Shown here in pieces: positions 41,150 to 50,015 of a DNA stretch of 64,000 bases. The translations under genes and the position numbers were made by a program. The notes under the pieces are model-generated. The model was not told the origin of the DNA. It saw nothing but the letters and a program-made list of their open reading frames with translations, and searched no databases. Within the stretch, counting starts at the first letter, position 1; every line of letters begins with the position of its first letter. Origin of the DNA: Methylobacteriaceae bacterium (GTDB lineage Bacteria > Pseudomonadota > Alphaproteobacteria > Rhizobiales > Beijerinckiaceae); the NCBI GenBank assembly GCA_020638135.1, contig JACKJE010000011.1, positions 45,026 through 109,025 on the forward strand, written 5' to 3'.

Positions 41150-41761
41150 ATGATCCTCTACGACACCAAGGTCGCCCCCAACCCCCGTCGTGTCCGCATC
41201 TTCCTCGCCGAAAAGGGCGTCGAGGTCCCGATGGTGCAGGTCGACCTCGGCAAGCTTGAGCACAAGCAGGCGGACTATTCGAAGATCAACGCGCTTCAGC
41301 GTACGCCTTCCCTTGTTCTCGACGACGGCGCCGTCATCACCGAATCCATCGCCATCTGTCGCTATTTCGAGGAACTGCATCCCGAGCCGAACCTGTTTGG
41401 GCAGGGCGCGCTCGGGCGCGCCACGGTCGAGATGTGGCGCCGCCGCGTCGAGCTGAACCTGATGTTGCCGACGGCTATGGTCTTCCGTCACACGCATCCG
41501 GCCATGGCGGCGCTCGAAGTTCCGCAGATTCCGTTGGTCGCCGAGACCAATCGGCCTCGGGTTGTCGATTTCATGAAGGTGCTGGACGAGCGGCTCGCCG
41601 AAACACGCTGGCTCGCCGGCGACGATTATTCGATCGCCGACGTCGACGGCCTCGTCTCGATGGATTTCCTGCGTCTGGCGCGCATCCAGCCGCCGGCCGA
41701 ACTGACCAATCTGGCGCGCTGGCACGGCGAATTGTCGGCGCGTCCGAGCGCGAAGGCCTGA
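41150..41761 (+). CDS. glutathione S-transferase
   Basis: The 203-residue protein has a thioredoxin-fold N-terminal domain (LYDTKVAPNPRRVRIFLAEKGVEV, then TPSLVLDDGAVITESIAICRYFEE with the Glu-Ser pair that binds the glutathione gamma-glutamyl group) and an all-helical C-terminal domain with WLAGDDYSIADVDGLVSMDF. It conjugates or reduces substrates with glutathione in the cytoplasm; the substrate is unknown. It starts a + strand run with the metallo-hydrolase (six-base gap) and the uracil-DNA glycosylase. Confidence 0.92.
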   Translation: MILYDTKVAPNPRRVRIFLAEKGVEVPMVQVDLGKLEHKQADYSKINALQRTPSLVLDDGAVITESIAICRYFEELHPEPNLFGQGALGRATVEMWRRRVELNLMLPTAMVFRHTHPAMAALEVPQIPLVAETNRPRVVDFMKVLDERLAETRWLAGDDYSIADVDGLVSMDFLRLARIQPPAELTNLARWHGELSARPSAKA

Positions 41762-41767
41762 ACAAGC

Positions 41768-42514
41768 ATGCAGGTCACTTTCGTCGGCACCGGCGACGCA
41801 TTCGGCAGCGGCGGGCGGGCGCACACCTGCCTTCGCCTCGATCACGGAGGCCGCGCCCTGATGATCGATTTCGGCGCCGGCTCGATCATCGGCTGGCGGC
41901 GGCTCGGCTTCTCTTTCAACCAAATCGACGGCCTGCTGATCACCCATTTGCATGGCGACCATTTTGGCGGCCTGCCGTTCCTGCTGCTCGAAGCCCAGTT
42001 CGTCGACCCGCGCGACAAGCCCCTGCCGATCTATGGGCCGCCGGGCCTGCGCTCCCGCCTCGCCATGGCGATGGAGGCCTTCTTCCCTGGAACGACCGGC
42101 ATCAAATGGCGGTTTCCGTGGGAGATACACGAGATCGCGCCGCCTTCGCGCGAGACGATCGCCGGTTTCGACGTGCGCACGATGGAGGTCGTTCACGCCT
42201 CGGGCGCGCCCGCGACGGCGGTGCGCGTCCAGGCAGGCGGCAAGACCTTCGCATTTTCCGGCGACACCGCCTGGACGGATGCGCTTCTGGACGTCTCCGC
42301 CGATGCCGACCTCATGGTCTGCGAATGTCATTCGATGGCGCCGAAGGCGCCGGGCCATATGGACTGGCCGCGCTTGCGCGAAAACCTGCCGCGCATCGGC
42401 GCCCGTCGTCTGATGATCACGCATATGGGGCCGGAAGTCCTCGCCAATCTCGACACGATCCGCGCCGAAAGCGGTCTGGACGCCGCCTATGACGGCCTCG
42501 TCGTCGAGATCTGA
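41768..42514 (+). CDS. metallo-beta-lactamase-fold hydrolase (RNase Z/arylsulfatase-like)
   Basis: The 248-residue enzyme has VTFVGTGDAFGSGGRAHTC, the zinc motif THLHGDHFGG (His60, His62, Asp64, His65), VVHASGAPATAVRV, FSGDTAWTDALL (Asp ligand) and a C-terminal MITHMGPEVL supplying the last His. The layout is of the RNase Z/PqqB-like branch, but it lacks an obvious tRNA-binding exosite arm, so it is probably a small-molecule hydrolase. The 3' end overlaps the next gene by 26 bases. Confidence 0.88.
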   Translation: MQVTFVGTGDAFGSGGRAHTCLRLDHGGRALMIDFGAGSIIGWRRLGFSFNQIDGLLITHLHGDHFGGLPFLLLEAQFVDPRDKPLPIYGPPGLRSRLAMAMEAFFPGTTGIKWRFPWEIHEIAPPSRETIAGFDVRTMEVVHASGAPATAVRVQAGGKTFAFSGDTAWTDALLDVSADADLMVCECHSMAPKAPGHMDWPRLRENLPRIGARRLMITHMGPEVLANLDTIRAESGLDAAYDGLVVEI

Positions 42515-43133
42515 TCTCGAAAGACTGGCGGCCGAAATCCGAGCCTGCCGCATCTGCCTCGAAATGCCGGCGGGACGGCCGCTGCCGCACGAGCCGCGCC
42601 CGGTGCTGCGGGTATCGACGACCGCGCGTCTGCTGGTCGCGGGTCAGGCGCCGGGCGCGCGCGTCCACGCCTCGGGCCTGCCGTTCGACGATCCCTCCGG
42701 CGACCGGCTGCGCGCCTGGATGGGTGTCGACCGCGACGCGTTCTACGATGCGAGCCGCATCGCCTTCCTGCCGACCGGCCTCTGCTTTCCCGGTTATGAT
42801 TCGAAGGGGTCGGACCTGCCGCCGCGGCCGGAATGCGCGCGCGCCTGGCACGAGCGCGTCCTGGCGCTGATGCCGGAGGTCGAAACGATCCTCTGCGTCG
42901 GCGGCTATGCCCAGCGTTTCCACGCCGCACGTCTTGGCAGGCCCATCGCGAAGACAGCGAAGGTCGACGCGATCGTGCGCGGCTGGCGCGACTATGCGGA
43001 CCTGCGACCGCGCCTCATCCCGACGCCGCACCCCTCGTGGCGCAATACGATGTGGCTGAGGCGCAATCCCTGGTTCGAGACGGAGCTCCTGCCGGAGTTG
43101 CGCGCAGCCGTCGCCGCAGCCCTCAGCGATTGA
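42489..43133 (+). CDS. uracil-DNA glycosylase family protein
   Basis: The 214-residue protein matches the UDG superfamily: RACRICLEMPAG (Cys pair), motif 1 LLVAGQAPGARVHASGLPFDDPSGDRLRAWMG and motif 3 around PTPHPSWRN. The CxxC at the N-terminus recalls the Fe-S ligands of family 4 enzymes, but I cannot place the other two Cys with certainty. Motif 1 has Gln (GQAPG) where family 4 usually has Glu. It would remove uracil or a related base from DNA. ATG 42489 lies inside the upstream gene. The end overlaps the convergent dehydrogenase by 11 bases. Confidence 0.85.
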   Translation: MTASSSRSDLERLAAEIRACRICLEMPAGRPLPHEPRPVLRVSTTARLLVAGQAPGARVHASGLPFDDPSGDRLRAWMGVDRDAFYDASRIAFLPTGLCFPGYDSKGSDLPPRPECARAWHERVLALMPEVETILCVGGYAQRFHAARLGRPIAKTAKVDAIVRGWRDYADLRPRLIPTPHPSWRNTMWLRRNPWFETELLPELRAAVAAALSD

Positions 43134-44004
43134 GGCGCGCGATCAGGCTCGACGTGTCCCAGCGGGCGCCGCCCATCTTCTGGACTTCCGAATAGAACTG
43201 GTCGACGAGCGCGGCGACCGGCAGATGCGCGCCGTTGCGGCGGGCTTCGCCGAGGCAGATCGACAGGTCCTTGCGCATCCAGTCGACGGCGAAGCCGAAA
43301 TCGAACTTGCCATCGAGCATGGTCTTGAAGCGGTTCTCCATCTGCCAGGACTGCGCCGCGCCCTTCGAGATGACCGCGACCACCGCCTCGCCGTCGAGGC
43401 CGGCCTTCTGGGCGAAATGCAGGCCTTCCGCGAGCCCCTGCACGAGCCCGGCGATGCAGATCTGATTGACCATCTTGGTGAGCTGGCCCGCGCCCGAGGG
43501 ACCCATCAGCCGGCAGGCGCGCGCGAAATGCGCGATCACCGGTTCCGCCTTGGCGTAGGGCTCGGCCTCGCCGCCGCACATCACGGTCAGCACGCCATTC
43601 TCCGCGCCCGCCTGGCCGCCGGACACCGGGGCGTCGATAAAGGCGACGCCGATCTTGGCGGCGGCCGCGTGCAACTCGCGCGCGACTTCGGCCGAGGCGG
43701 TCGTGTGGTCGACGAAGATCGCGCCCTTTTTCATGCCGGCGAGCGCGCCGTCGGGGCCCAGCACGACCGAGCGCAGGTCGTCGTCGTTGCCGACGCAGCA
43801 GAAGACGATGTCGCAATCCTTCGCCGCCTCGCGCGGCGTCGGCGTGGCTGACCCGCCGAATTTCTCGACCCAGGCTTTCGCCTTGGCCGCCGAACGATTG
43901 TAGACGACGACGTCGCAACCGCCCTTGGTCTTGAGATGGCCGGCCATGGGGAAGCCCATGACGCCGAGGCCCAGGAAAGCGACCTTGTGAGCGACTTTGG
44001 TCAT
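43123..44004 (-). CDS. NAD(P)-dependent beta-hydroxyacid dehydrogenase (3-hydroxyisobutyrate dehydrogenase-like)
   Basis: From ATG 44004 (MTKVAHKVAFLGLGVMGFPM) the 293-residue protein has the Rossmann GLGVMG motif, the substrate-binding DAPVSGGQAGAENGVLTVM and the catalytic Lys in GAGQLTKMVNQICIAG. It belongs to the 3-hydroxyisobutyrate dehydrogenase / tartronate semialdehyde reductase family and oxidises or reduces a beta-hydroxyacid in the cytoplasm. Which member is intended cannot be told from the sequence alone. The longer frame from 44049 has no family support. Confidence 0.92.
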   Translation of the reverse strand: MTKVAHKVAFLGLGVMGFPMAGHLKTKGGCDVVVYNRSAAKAKAWVEKFGGSATPTPREAAKDCDIVFCCVGNDDDLRSVVLGPDGALAGMKKGAIFVDHTTASAEVARELHAAAAKIGVAFIDAPVSGGQAGAENGVLTVMCGGEAEPYAKAEPVIAHFARACRLMGPSGAGQLTKMVNQICIAGLVQGLAEGLHFAQKAGLDGEAVVAVISKGAAQSWQMENRFKTMLDGKFDFGFAVDWMRKDLSICLGEARRNGAHLPVAALVDQFYSEVQKMGGARWDTSSLIARLNR

Positions 44005-44191
44005 TTTGATGCGCCTCTCGCAGAAGGGATTTCCCCGCTGGCATGCCACAGCGCCCGCGGGCTCGGCAAGTCGGCGGGAGACGGTTCTGCGGCGCCATCT
44101 CGCCGCAAACCATTCAGGGCGCGTTCAGCCCGCACGGATCAAAAAGGGTTTCATCCGAATTTCCGGCGAACGCCGGCGAAAGGAGACTTCG

Positions 44192-44506
44192 ATGACCCGC
44201 TTCCGCAAGACCCTCACCGCCGGTCTGGCCGCGTTGACCTTGGGCGCGTCCCTCGCGGCGACCGCGACTCCCGCCGACGCCTTCGGCCGCCATGGCTGGC
44301 GCGGCGGCGGCGTGTACGGCGGCGGCTGGCGGCATCGCGGCTGGCGCGGGCCCGGCCCGCTCGTGGCGGGCGCGATCGGCGGTCTGGCGCTGGGCGCGCT
44401 CGCGGCGGGCGCCTACAACAGCTACGGCTGCGTCGCCGATCAGCCCGTCTATGACAGCTGGGGCAATTTCATCGGCTACCAGCGCGTCCGCGTCGCCTGC
44501 TACTGA
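44192..44506 (+). CDS. small secreted Gly/Arg/Trp-rich protein
   Basis: The 104-residue product follows AAAGGAG at an ideal distance. It has a signal peptide (FRKTLTAGLAALTLGASLAA, cleavage near ATPADA), a short Gly-Trp-Arg-His repeat region (GRHGWRGGGVYGGGWRHRGWRG), a Gly/Ala-rich hydrophobic segment (GAIGGLALGALAAGAYNS) and a tail with two Cys (GCVADQPVYDSWGN, VACY). This layout is common among small rhizobial envelope proteins of unknown function. Confidence 0.8.
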   Translation: MTRFRKTLTAGLAALTLGASLAATATPADAFGRHGWRGGGVYGGGWRHRGWRGPGPLVAGAIGGLALGALAAGAYNSYGCVADQPVYDSWGNFIGYQRVRVACY

Positions 44507-44525
44507 TCGCGCGGCCCCTCGATTC

Positions 44526-44553
44526 GACGCCGCCGGCCCGCGCCGGCGGCGTC
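44526..44553 (+). terminator. strong hairpin after the small secreted protein gene
   Basis: GACGCCGCCGGC / GCCGGCGGCGTC forms a perfect 12-bp stem with a CCGC loop, 20 bases after the stop. There is no T-run, so it may be a transcript-stabilising or Rho-assisted end rather than a classic terminator. Confidence 0.5.
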
Positions 44554-44743
44554 GTCGCGTCCGGGGGAGGGCAGGCGTCGGGCCTTCGCCCGCGAGAAAA
44601 CAAGGGCAAATTGCAATTTGCTTCGCGCCCAGCCGCTTATGTGCTTATCTCCACGCCGGCGTCGCCAGGCGGCAGCGGTGCGGAGTGCGTCGGGACGGCT
44701 TCTGAGGGAACTGGAACGACGTTTGGAAGTGAGGGAGAACAAG

Positions 44744-45838
44744 ATGACGGTTGAAAGAAGAAAATTTCTGAAGACGGCCGCGCTGGCCGGCGCCGGCGCT
44801 GGCATTGCGGCGCCCGCGATCGCGCAATCCATGCCCAAGGTGCAGTGGCGCCTGGCGTCGAGCTTCCCGAAATCGCTCGATACGATCTACGGCGCGGTCG
44901 ACATCTTCGCCAAGGCCGTGTCCGACATGACGGACGGCAACTTCAAGATTCAGACTTTCGCGGCCGGCGAAATCGTTCCCGCCTTCGGCGTGCTCGAGGC
45001 CGCGCAGAATGGCACCGTCGAGATCGGCGAAACCGCGCTCTACTATTTCTGGGGCAAGGATCCGACCTTCGCCATGGGGACGGCGATTCCGTTCGGCCTC
45101 AACCCGCGCCAGCAGAACGCCTGGTTCTACAACGGCGGCGGCAACAAGCTCTTCGACGAGTTCCTGAAAGGCTACAACCTCAAGGGGCTTCCCGGCGGCA
45201 ACACCGGCACGCAGATGGGTGGCTGGTTCCGCAAGGAGATCAAGACGGTCGCGGACCTCAAGGGCCTGAAGTTCCGTGTCGGCGGCGCGGGCGGCGCGGT
45301 TCTCACCAAGCTTGGCGTCGTGCCGCAGTCGATCCCCGGCGGCGACATCTATCCCTCGCTCGAAAAGGGCACGATCGACGCGGCCGAATGGGTCGGGCCG
45401 TATGACGACGAGAAGCTCGGCTTCAACAAGGTCGCGCCTTACTACTATTACCCCGGCTTCTGGGAAGGCGGCGCGAACCTCCACTACATCTTCAACCTCA
45501 ACAAGTACAACGAACTGCCGAAGGCCTATCAGACGGTGCTCGACACGGCGGCCGCCTGGTCGAACGTCTGGATGCAGTCGAAGTACGACGCCGACAACCC
45601 GGGCGCGCTGAAGCGGCTCGTGCAGGGCGGCACCAAGCTGCGGCCCTTCTCGCACGAGATCCTGGAAGCCGCCTACAAGGCCGCCATGGAGCTCTACAGC
45701 GAAATTTCGGCCAAGAACGCCAACTTCAAGAATATGTACGACCACATGTCCGCGTTCCGGAACGACGAATATCTGTGGTGGCAGGTCGCCGAATACACCT
45801 ACGACAATTTCATGATCCGCCAGCGCGCCAAGGGCTGA
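44744..45838 (+). CDS. dctP: TRAP transporter solute-binding protein (DctP/TakP family)
   Basis: The 364-residue periplasmic protein starts MTVERRKFLKTAALAGAGAGIAAPAIAQ, a Tat-type signal (RRKFLK) before the hydrophobic stretch. The binding domain contains WRLASSFPKSLDTIYGAVD, the anion-binding Arg region GLKFRVGGAGGAVLTKLG and WVGPYDDEKLGFNKVAPYYYYPGFWEGG. The last resembles TakP-type proteins that bind 2-oxo acids. The ligand is therefore likely a carboxylate, possibly a 2-oxo acid. It lies on the opposite strand from the dctM/dctQ membrane genes and converges on them, sharing a terminator region. Confidence 0.92.
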   Translation: MTVERRKFLKTAALAGAGAGIAAPAIAQSMPKVQWRLASSFPKSLDTIYGAVDIFAKAVSDMTDGNFKIQTFAAGEIVPAFGVLEAAQNGTVEIGETALYYFWGKDPTFAMGTAIPFGLNPRQQNAWFYNGGGNKLFDEFLKGYNLKGLPGGNTGTQMGGWFRKEIKTVADLKGLKFRVGGAGGAVLTKLGVVPQSIPGGDIYPSLEKGTIDAAEWVGPYDDEKLGFNKVAPYYYYPGFWEGGANLHYIFNLNKYNELPKAYQTVLDTAAAWSNVWMQSKYDADNPGALKRLVQGGTKLRPFSHEILEAAYKAAMELYSEISAKNANFKNMYDHMSAFRNDEYLWWQVAEYTYDNFMIRQRAKG

Positions 45839-45858
45839 CGCTCGCAACCTCGAAACAG

Positions 45859-45890
45859 AAGGGCCCGGACGAAAGTCCGGGCCCTTTTTT
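45859..45890 (+). terminator. Rho-independent terminator after dctP
   Basis: AAGGGCCCGGAC / GTCCGGGCCCTT forms a perfect 12-bp stem with a GAAA tetraloop, followed by a T-run. It lies between the convergent dctP and dctM genes; the opposite strand has only a weak T-run, so it mainly serves dctP. Confidence 0.9.
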
Positions 45891-45922
45891 GTTGCGCTCT
45901 GGAATGGTCCGCCGTCGGCCCC

Positions 45923-47593
45923 TCAGAATTTCAGCGGCGGCGGAGCGTCGTCGCCGGCCGGCGGAGCGATTTCCTTGAGCTGCTGCTCCATCTGCTTCTG
46001 GTCGAGGTGGACGCCGCCGGACTTGTAGACCATCACCATCGACGGGATCAGGATGACCAGTCCCACCATGATGACCTGGATCACTACGAACGGGATTGCG
46101 CCCATATAGATCTGCCCGGTCGTGATCGGCGCCATCAGCTTGTTGGTGACCCGGTCGATATATTCCGACTTCGGCGCCACCGAGCGCAGATAGAACAGGG
46201 CGAATCCGAACGGCGGATGCATGAAGCTCGTCTGCATGTTGACGCCGAGAATAATGCCGAACCAGATGAGGTCGATGCCGAGCTTTTCCGCGGCCGGCCC
46301 CAGCAGCGGAATGATGATGAAGGCGAGTTCGAAGAAGTCCAGGAAGAAGGCGAGGACGAAGACGAACAGGTTCACGACGAGCAGGAAGCCGACCTGTCCG
46401 CCCGGCAGCGAGGTCAGCATGTGCTCGACCCATGTGTGCCCGTTGACGCCGTAGAAGGTCAACGAGAACACGCGCGCGCCGAGCAGGATGAAGACGACGA
46501 AGGACGAGAGTTTCGCGGTCGTGTCCATCGCCTGCTTCAGCAGCGTGAGATTGAGCTTGCGCTTCGAGATCGCGAGGATCAGCGCGCCGAGCGCGCCCAT
46601 CGCGCCGCCTTCCGTAGGCGTGGCGATGCCGACGAAGATCGTTCCCAGCACGAGGAAGATCAGCGCGAGCGGCGGCACCAGCACGATGACGACCTGCGAC
46701 GCCAGATGCGACAGCATGCCGAGTTTCAGCTTCTGGTTGACCAGCGCGAGCACATAGGAGAACAGGATCGCGATCGAGGCCGACCACACCGCGTTGTTGT
46801 CAGCGTCCATGTCGGGATGGATGCTCTTGATCCACAGCGACGCGGCGTAGAAGACGCCCGCCGCAGCCACGATCACCAGCAGCAGCGACGCCACGCCGGA
46901 GCCCAGCGTGCGCGCTTCCTTCGGTAGCGCCGGCGCGGCGTCGGGCTTGACGATCGTGATCAGGAACACGTAGCCGGCGTAGATTGCCGACAGCACGAGG
47001 CCCGGGATCATTGCGCCCTTGTACATGTCGCCGACCGAGCGGCCGAGCTGGTCGGCCATGATGATCAGCACCAGCGAAGGCGGGATGATCTGCGCCAGCG
47101 TGCCCGACGCCGCAATCACGCCGGTGGCGAGGCGCCGGTCATAGCCGTAACGCAGCATGATCGGCAGCGAGATCAGGCCCATCGAGATGACGGACGCGGC
47201 CACGACGCCGGTCGTCGCCGCCAGCAGCGCGCCGACGAAGATCACCGCATAGGCGAGGCCGCCGCGCACGGGCCCGAACAGCTGGCCGATCGTGTCGAGC
47301 AGGTCCTCCGCCATGCCCGATCGTTCGAGGATCAGCCCCATGAATGTGAAGAATGGGATCGCCAGAAGCGTATCGTTGTTCATCACGCCGAATACGCGAT
47401 CCGGCAGGGCGTCCAGGAGGTTCCACGTCAGGTTGATCGTGCCGTTGGACAAAGGCGCGAGTTCGACGCCGATGATGAAATAGAACAGGCCGACCGCCGC
47501 GAGCGAGAAGGCCACGGGATAGCCGAGCAGCAGCACCACGACCAGCGAGGCGAACATGATCGGCGCCATGTTCTGCGCAATGAATTGAGCCAT
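45923..47593 (-). CDS. dctM: TRAP transporter large membrane subunit (DctM family)
   Basis: The 556-residue protein has the DctM features: NDTLLAIPFFTFMGLILERSGMAEDLLDTIG, AATTGVVAASVISMGLISLPIML, GTLAQIIPPSLVLIIMADQLG, the second-half ATPTEGGAMGALGALIL and NMQTSFMHPPFGFALFYLR. About 12-13 helices are predicted. It is about 100 residues longer than typical DctM, with an insert around residues 220-300 (ALPKEARTLGSG...DADNNAVWSASIAI). This is also seen in the long 'TRAP mannitol/chloroaromatic'-type group. It is sodium-driven and works with DctQ and the DctP protein across the terminator. Confidence 0.92.
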   Translation of the reverse strand: MAQFIAQNMAPIMFASLVVVLLLGYPVAFSLAAVGLFYFIIGVELAPLSNGTINLTWNLLDALPDRVFGVMNNDTLLAIPFFTFMGLILERSGMAEDLLDTIGQLFGPVRGGLAYAVIFVGALLAATTGVVAASVISMGLISLPIMLRYGYDRRLATGVIAASGTLAQIIPPSLVLIIMADQLGRSVGDMYKGAMIPGLVLSAIYAGYVFLITIVKPDAAPALPKEARTLGSGVASLLLVIVAAAGVFYAASLWIKSIHPDMDADNNAVWSASIAILFSYVLALVNQKLKLGMLSHLASQVVIVLVPPLALIFLVLGTIFVGIATPTEGGAMGALGALILAISKRKLNLTLLKQAMDTTAKLSSFVVFILLGARVFSLTFYGVNGHTWVEHMLTSLPGGQVGFLLVVNLFVFVLAFFLDFFELAFIIIPLLGPAAEKLGIDLIWFGIILGVNMQTSFMHPPFGFALFYLRSVAPKSEYIDRVTNKLMAPITTGQIYMGAIPFVVIQVIMVGLVILIPSMVMVYKSGGVHLDQKQMEQQLKEIAPPAGDDAPPPLKF

Positions 47594-47602
47594 GATCCGT
47601 CC

Positions 47603-48151
47603 TCAGACTTCGATGCCGTGGCCGCTCGATTGCTCGTGCGGATCGGGGATCATGCCGCGCATGACAGCGATGCGTTTGATGAACTCGGACACGCCCTGGA
47701 TGAGCAGGATCGTGAAGCCGACGGGTATGATGAGCTTGGCCGGCCAGACGATCAGGCCGCCCGCATTGACCGACATTTCACTGCCCGCGAAGGAGCGCCA
47801 GAAGTAGGGCAGGCTGGTGACGATGATCACCAGGCACATCGGGAGCAGGAAGAACACGTGCCCGATCAGCTCGATGTAGTTGCGCACGCTGTGCGGCAGG
47901 CGGGCGTTCACGATGTCGATCTTGATGTGCTCGTTCTTCATCAGCGTATAGCCGGCGCCGAGCAGGAAGACCGCGCTGAACAGATACCATTGCAGTTCCA
48001 GCCAGGCGTTCGAGCTGCGGCTGAGCGCGAAACGAATGATCGCATTGACCGAGGATACGAGCACGGCCGCGAGAATGAGCCACATCAGGGCCCTGCCGAA
48101 CCGCTCCTGCACCGCATCGATGCCGCGGCTGATGCTCAAGAGAAAATTCAT
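47603..48151 (-). CDS. dctQ: TRAP transporter small membrane subunit (DctQ family)
   Basis: The 182-residue protein has four predicted helices (ALMWLILAAVLVSSVNAIIRF, WYLFSAVFLLGAGYTLM, YIELIGHVFFLLPMCLVIIV, AKLIIPVGFTILLIQGVSEFI) and the DctQ phrase LELQWYLFSAVFLLGAGYTLMKNEHIKID. It is the first gene of dctQ-dctM, with a nine-base gap. No binding-protein gene precedes it on this strand. Confidence 0.92.
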   Translation of the reverse strand: MNFLLSISRGIDAVQERFGRALMWLILAAVLVSSVNAIIRFALSRSSNAWLELQWYLFSAVFLLGAGYTLMKNEHIKIDIVNARLPHSVRNYIELIGHVFFLLPMCLVIIVTSLPYFWRSFAGSEMSVNAGGLIVWPAKLIIPVGFTILLIQGVSEFIKRIAVMRGMIPDPHEQSSGHGIEV

Positions 48152-48270
48152 TCGCCTCCCCTCCGCCTGCCTGCGCCGGTTGCCCCGGCCTGCTAGGCAT
48201 GTCTGGACGTTTTCCGATGCTTAGCATCCGGGAGGGCGGGTCGCTAGTTCATTCGCATGTCTGAAATGCG

Positions 48271-49302
48271 TCACCCGCCGGTCACGCTCATGTGGCGGGC
48301 GACCGCCGGCTGGCGGGTGTCGCGGTCGATTATGAAATCGTGGCCCCTGGGCTTGCGACGGATCGCGGCCTCGATCGCCTCGTGCAGCGCCTCGTCGGTC
48401 GGCGCGGCGCGCAGCGGGGCGCGCAGGTCGGCGGCGTCCTCCTGGCCGAGGCACATGTAGAGCGTGCCCGTGCACGTCACCCGCACCCGGTTGCAGCTTT
48501 CGCAGAAATTGTGGGTCAGCGGCGTGATGAAGCCGATCCGCCCGCCGGTTTCGGCGGCCGTGTAATAGCGGGCCGGCCCGCCGGTCGAATAGTCGGTCGG
48601 TGCGAGCGTGAATTGCTCGGCGAGCTTGTCGCGCACTTCGCTCAGCGGCCAGTACTGGTCGAAGCGCTCGCGCTCGACCTCGCCGAGCGGCATGACCTCG
48701 ATGAACGTCATGTCCATTCCGCGGCCATGCGCGAATTTGACGAGGTCAAAGACCTCTGCCTCGTTCACGCCCTTGAGGGCGACCGCGTTGATCTTGACCG
48801 ACAGACCCGCGTTCTGCGCGGCGTCGAGGCCGGCCAGCACCACGGAAAGATCGCCGCGCCGGGTGATCTCGCGGAATTTGATCGGGTCGAGCGTGTCGAT
48901 CGAGACATTGATCCGCTTGACGCCGCAATCGACGAGTTCGCCGGCGTAGCGCGACAGCAGCGAGCCGTTGGTGGTGAGCGTCAGCTCCGTCAGCGCGCCG
49001 GTCTCCAGATGCCGCGACAGTCGCCGGAACAGGGTCATGATATCGCGGCGGACCAGCGGCTCGCCGCCGGTGATGCGCAGCTTGCGCGTGCCGCGAGCGA
49101 CAAAGGCCGAACAGAGCCGATCCAGCTCCTCGAGGCTGAGCAGATCGCGCTTTGGCAGGAACTGCATCTCTTCCGACATGCAATAGACGCAGCGGAAGTC
49201 GCAGCGGTCGGTCACCGAGACGCGCACGTAGGTGACCGCCCGGCCGAAGGGATCGACCAGATCAGGCGATGCTTTGACCGACGGGGTGGCGGAAACGTTC
49301 AT
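48271..49302 (-). CDS. moaA: GTP 3',8-cyclase MoaA (molybdenum cofactor biosynthesis)
   Basis: From ATG 49302 the 343-residue radical-SAM enzyme has the N-terminal cluster motif CDFRCVYC (Cys34, Cys38, Cys41), [34 protein letters not shown], and the C-terminal second cluster region [19 protein letters not shown]. It turns GTP into (8S)-3',8-cyclo-7,8-dihydroguanosine 5'-triphosphate, the first step of molybdopterin synthesis. It is divergent from the DUF971 gene. No other moa/mob gene is in the window. Confidence 0.96.
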   Translation of the reverse strand: MNVSATPSVKASPDLVDPFGRAVTYVRVSVTDRCDFRCVYCMSEEMQFLPKRDLLSLEELDRLCSAFVARGTRKLRITGGEPLVRRDIMTLFRRLSRHLETGALTELTLTTNGSLLSRYAGELVDCGVKRINVSIDTLDPIKFREITRRGDLSVVLAGLDAAQNAGLSVKINAVALKGVNEAEVFDLVKFAHGRGMDMTFIEVMPLGEVERERFDQYWPLSEVRDKLAEQFTLAPTDYSTGGPARYYTAAETGGRIGFITPLTHNFCESCNRVRVTCTGTLYMCLGQEDAADLRAPLRAAPTDEALHEAIEAAIRRKPRGHDFIIDRDTRQPAVARHMSVTGG

Positions 49303-49396
49303 GGGCGCCTTATATCCTTGGGCCAAGGGAATATATAGCGGTCTGAAACGGGGAAAAGCGGCCTTCGGGCCCATAGCGACGGCGGGAGTGAGGCAG

Positions 49397-49750
49397 ATGA
49401 CGGAAGCGTGGCCGAGCGAGATCAGGTTGCATGAGAATGGAGCGCGTCTGACGATCCAGTTCGACGACGCCAGCAACTATGATTATTCGGCGGAATTCCT
49501 GCGTGTCGAAAGCCCGAGCGCGGAAGTGCAGGGCCACAGCCCCTCCGAGCGCAAGACCATCGGCGGCAAGAAGAACGTCCGGATCAAGGAGGTCGCGCCC
49601 GTCGGCAATTACGCGATCCGCCTCGATTTCGACGACGGGCACAATACCGGCATCTATTCGTGGAAATATCTGGCCGAACTCGGTCGCGACCAGCACGCGA
49701 TCTGGGGCCGCTACCTCGAGGCGCTCGCCGCCAAGGGCCTGACGCGCTGA
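49397..49750 (+). CDS. DUF971 family protein
   Basis: The protein of about 117 residues starts [24 protein letters not shown] and contains [20 protein letters not shown] and [27 protein letters not shown], the DUF971 pattern related to the N-terminal domain of gamma-butyrobetaine hydroxylase. DUF971 proteins are often next to Mrp/ApbC-type Fe-S carriers or moaA, as here. A role in Fe-S or molybdoenzyme maturation has been suggested for some, but function is open. The stop codon falls inside a 17-base tandem duplication. Confidence 0.88.
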   Translation: MTEAWPSEIRLHENGARLTIQFDDASNYDYSAEFLRVESPSAEVQGHSPSERKTIGGKKNVRIKEVAPVGNYAIRLDFDDGHNTGIYSWKYLAELGRDQHAIWGRYLEALAAKGLTR

Positions 49751-49767
49751 GGGGCCTGACGCGCTGA
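49735..49767. repeat. 17-base tandem duplication across the DUF971 stop
   Basis: GGGCCTGACGCGCTGA occurs at 49735-49750 and again at 49752-49767, a perfect 16-base match separated by one G. The first copy encodes the last codons and stop of DUF971. Such a repeat usually arises by replication slippage. Confidence 0.85.
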
Positions 49768-50015
49768 ACGGCCCGCGGCGAATATCCCGCGCGCCTGTTC
49801 CAATTCGATCCGCAACCCATCGGGAGCGTCCGCTGACGCCCACGGCGGCGGCGCGCGCCGGCGCGCGGCGCGCAGGCCAACGTCTTGGCGCGCCGCGTAG
49901 AATGGCTGTCGAACCGAATGCAGTTTGAAAACAGCCGCCTTTACGCGGTCGGGCGGCCCATGTCTTGCAGTCCCAAAATAATGTTCGGTTAATGTTTCAT
50001 TAAGGGATTGCGACA

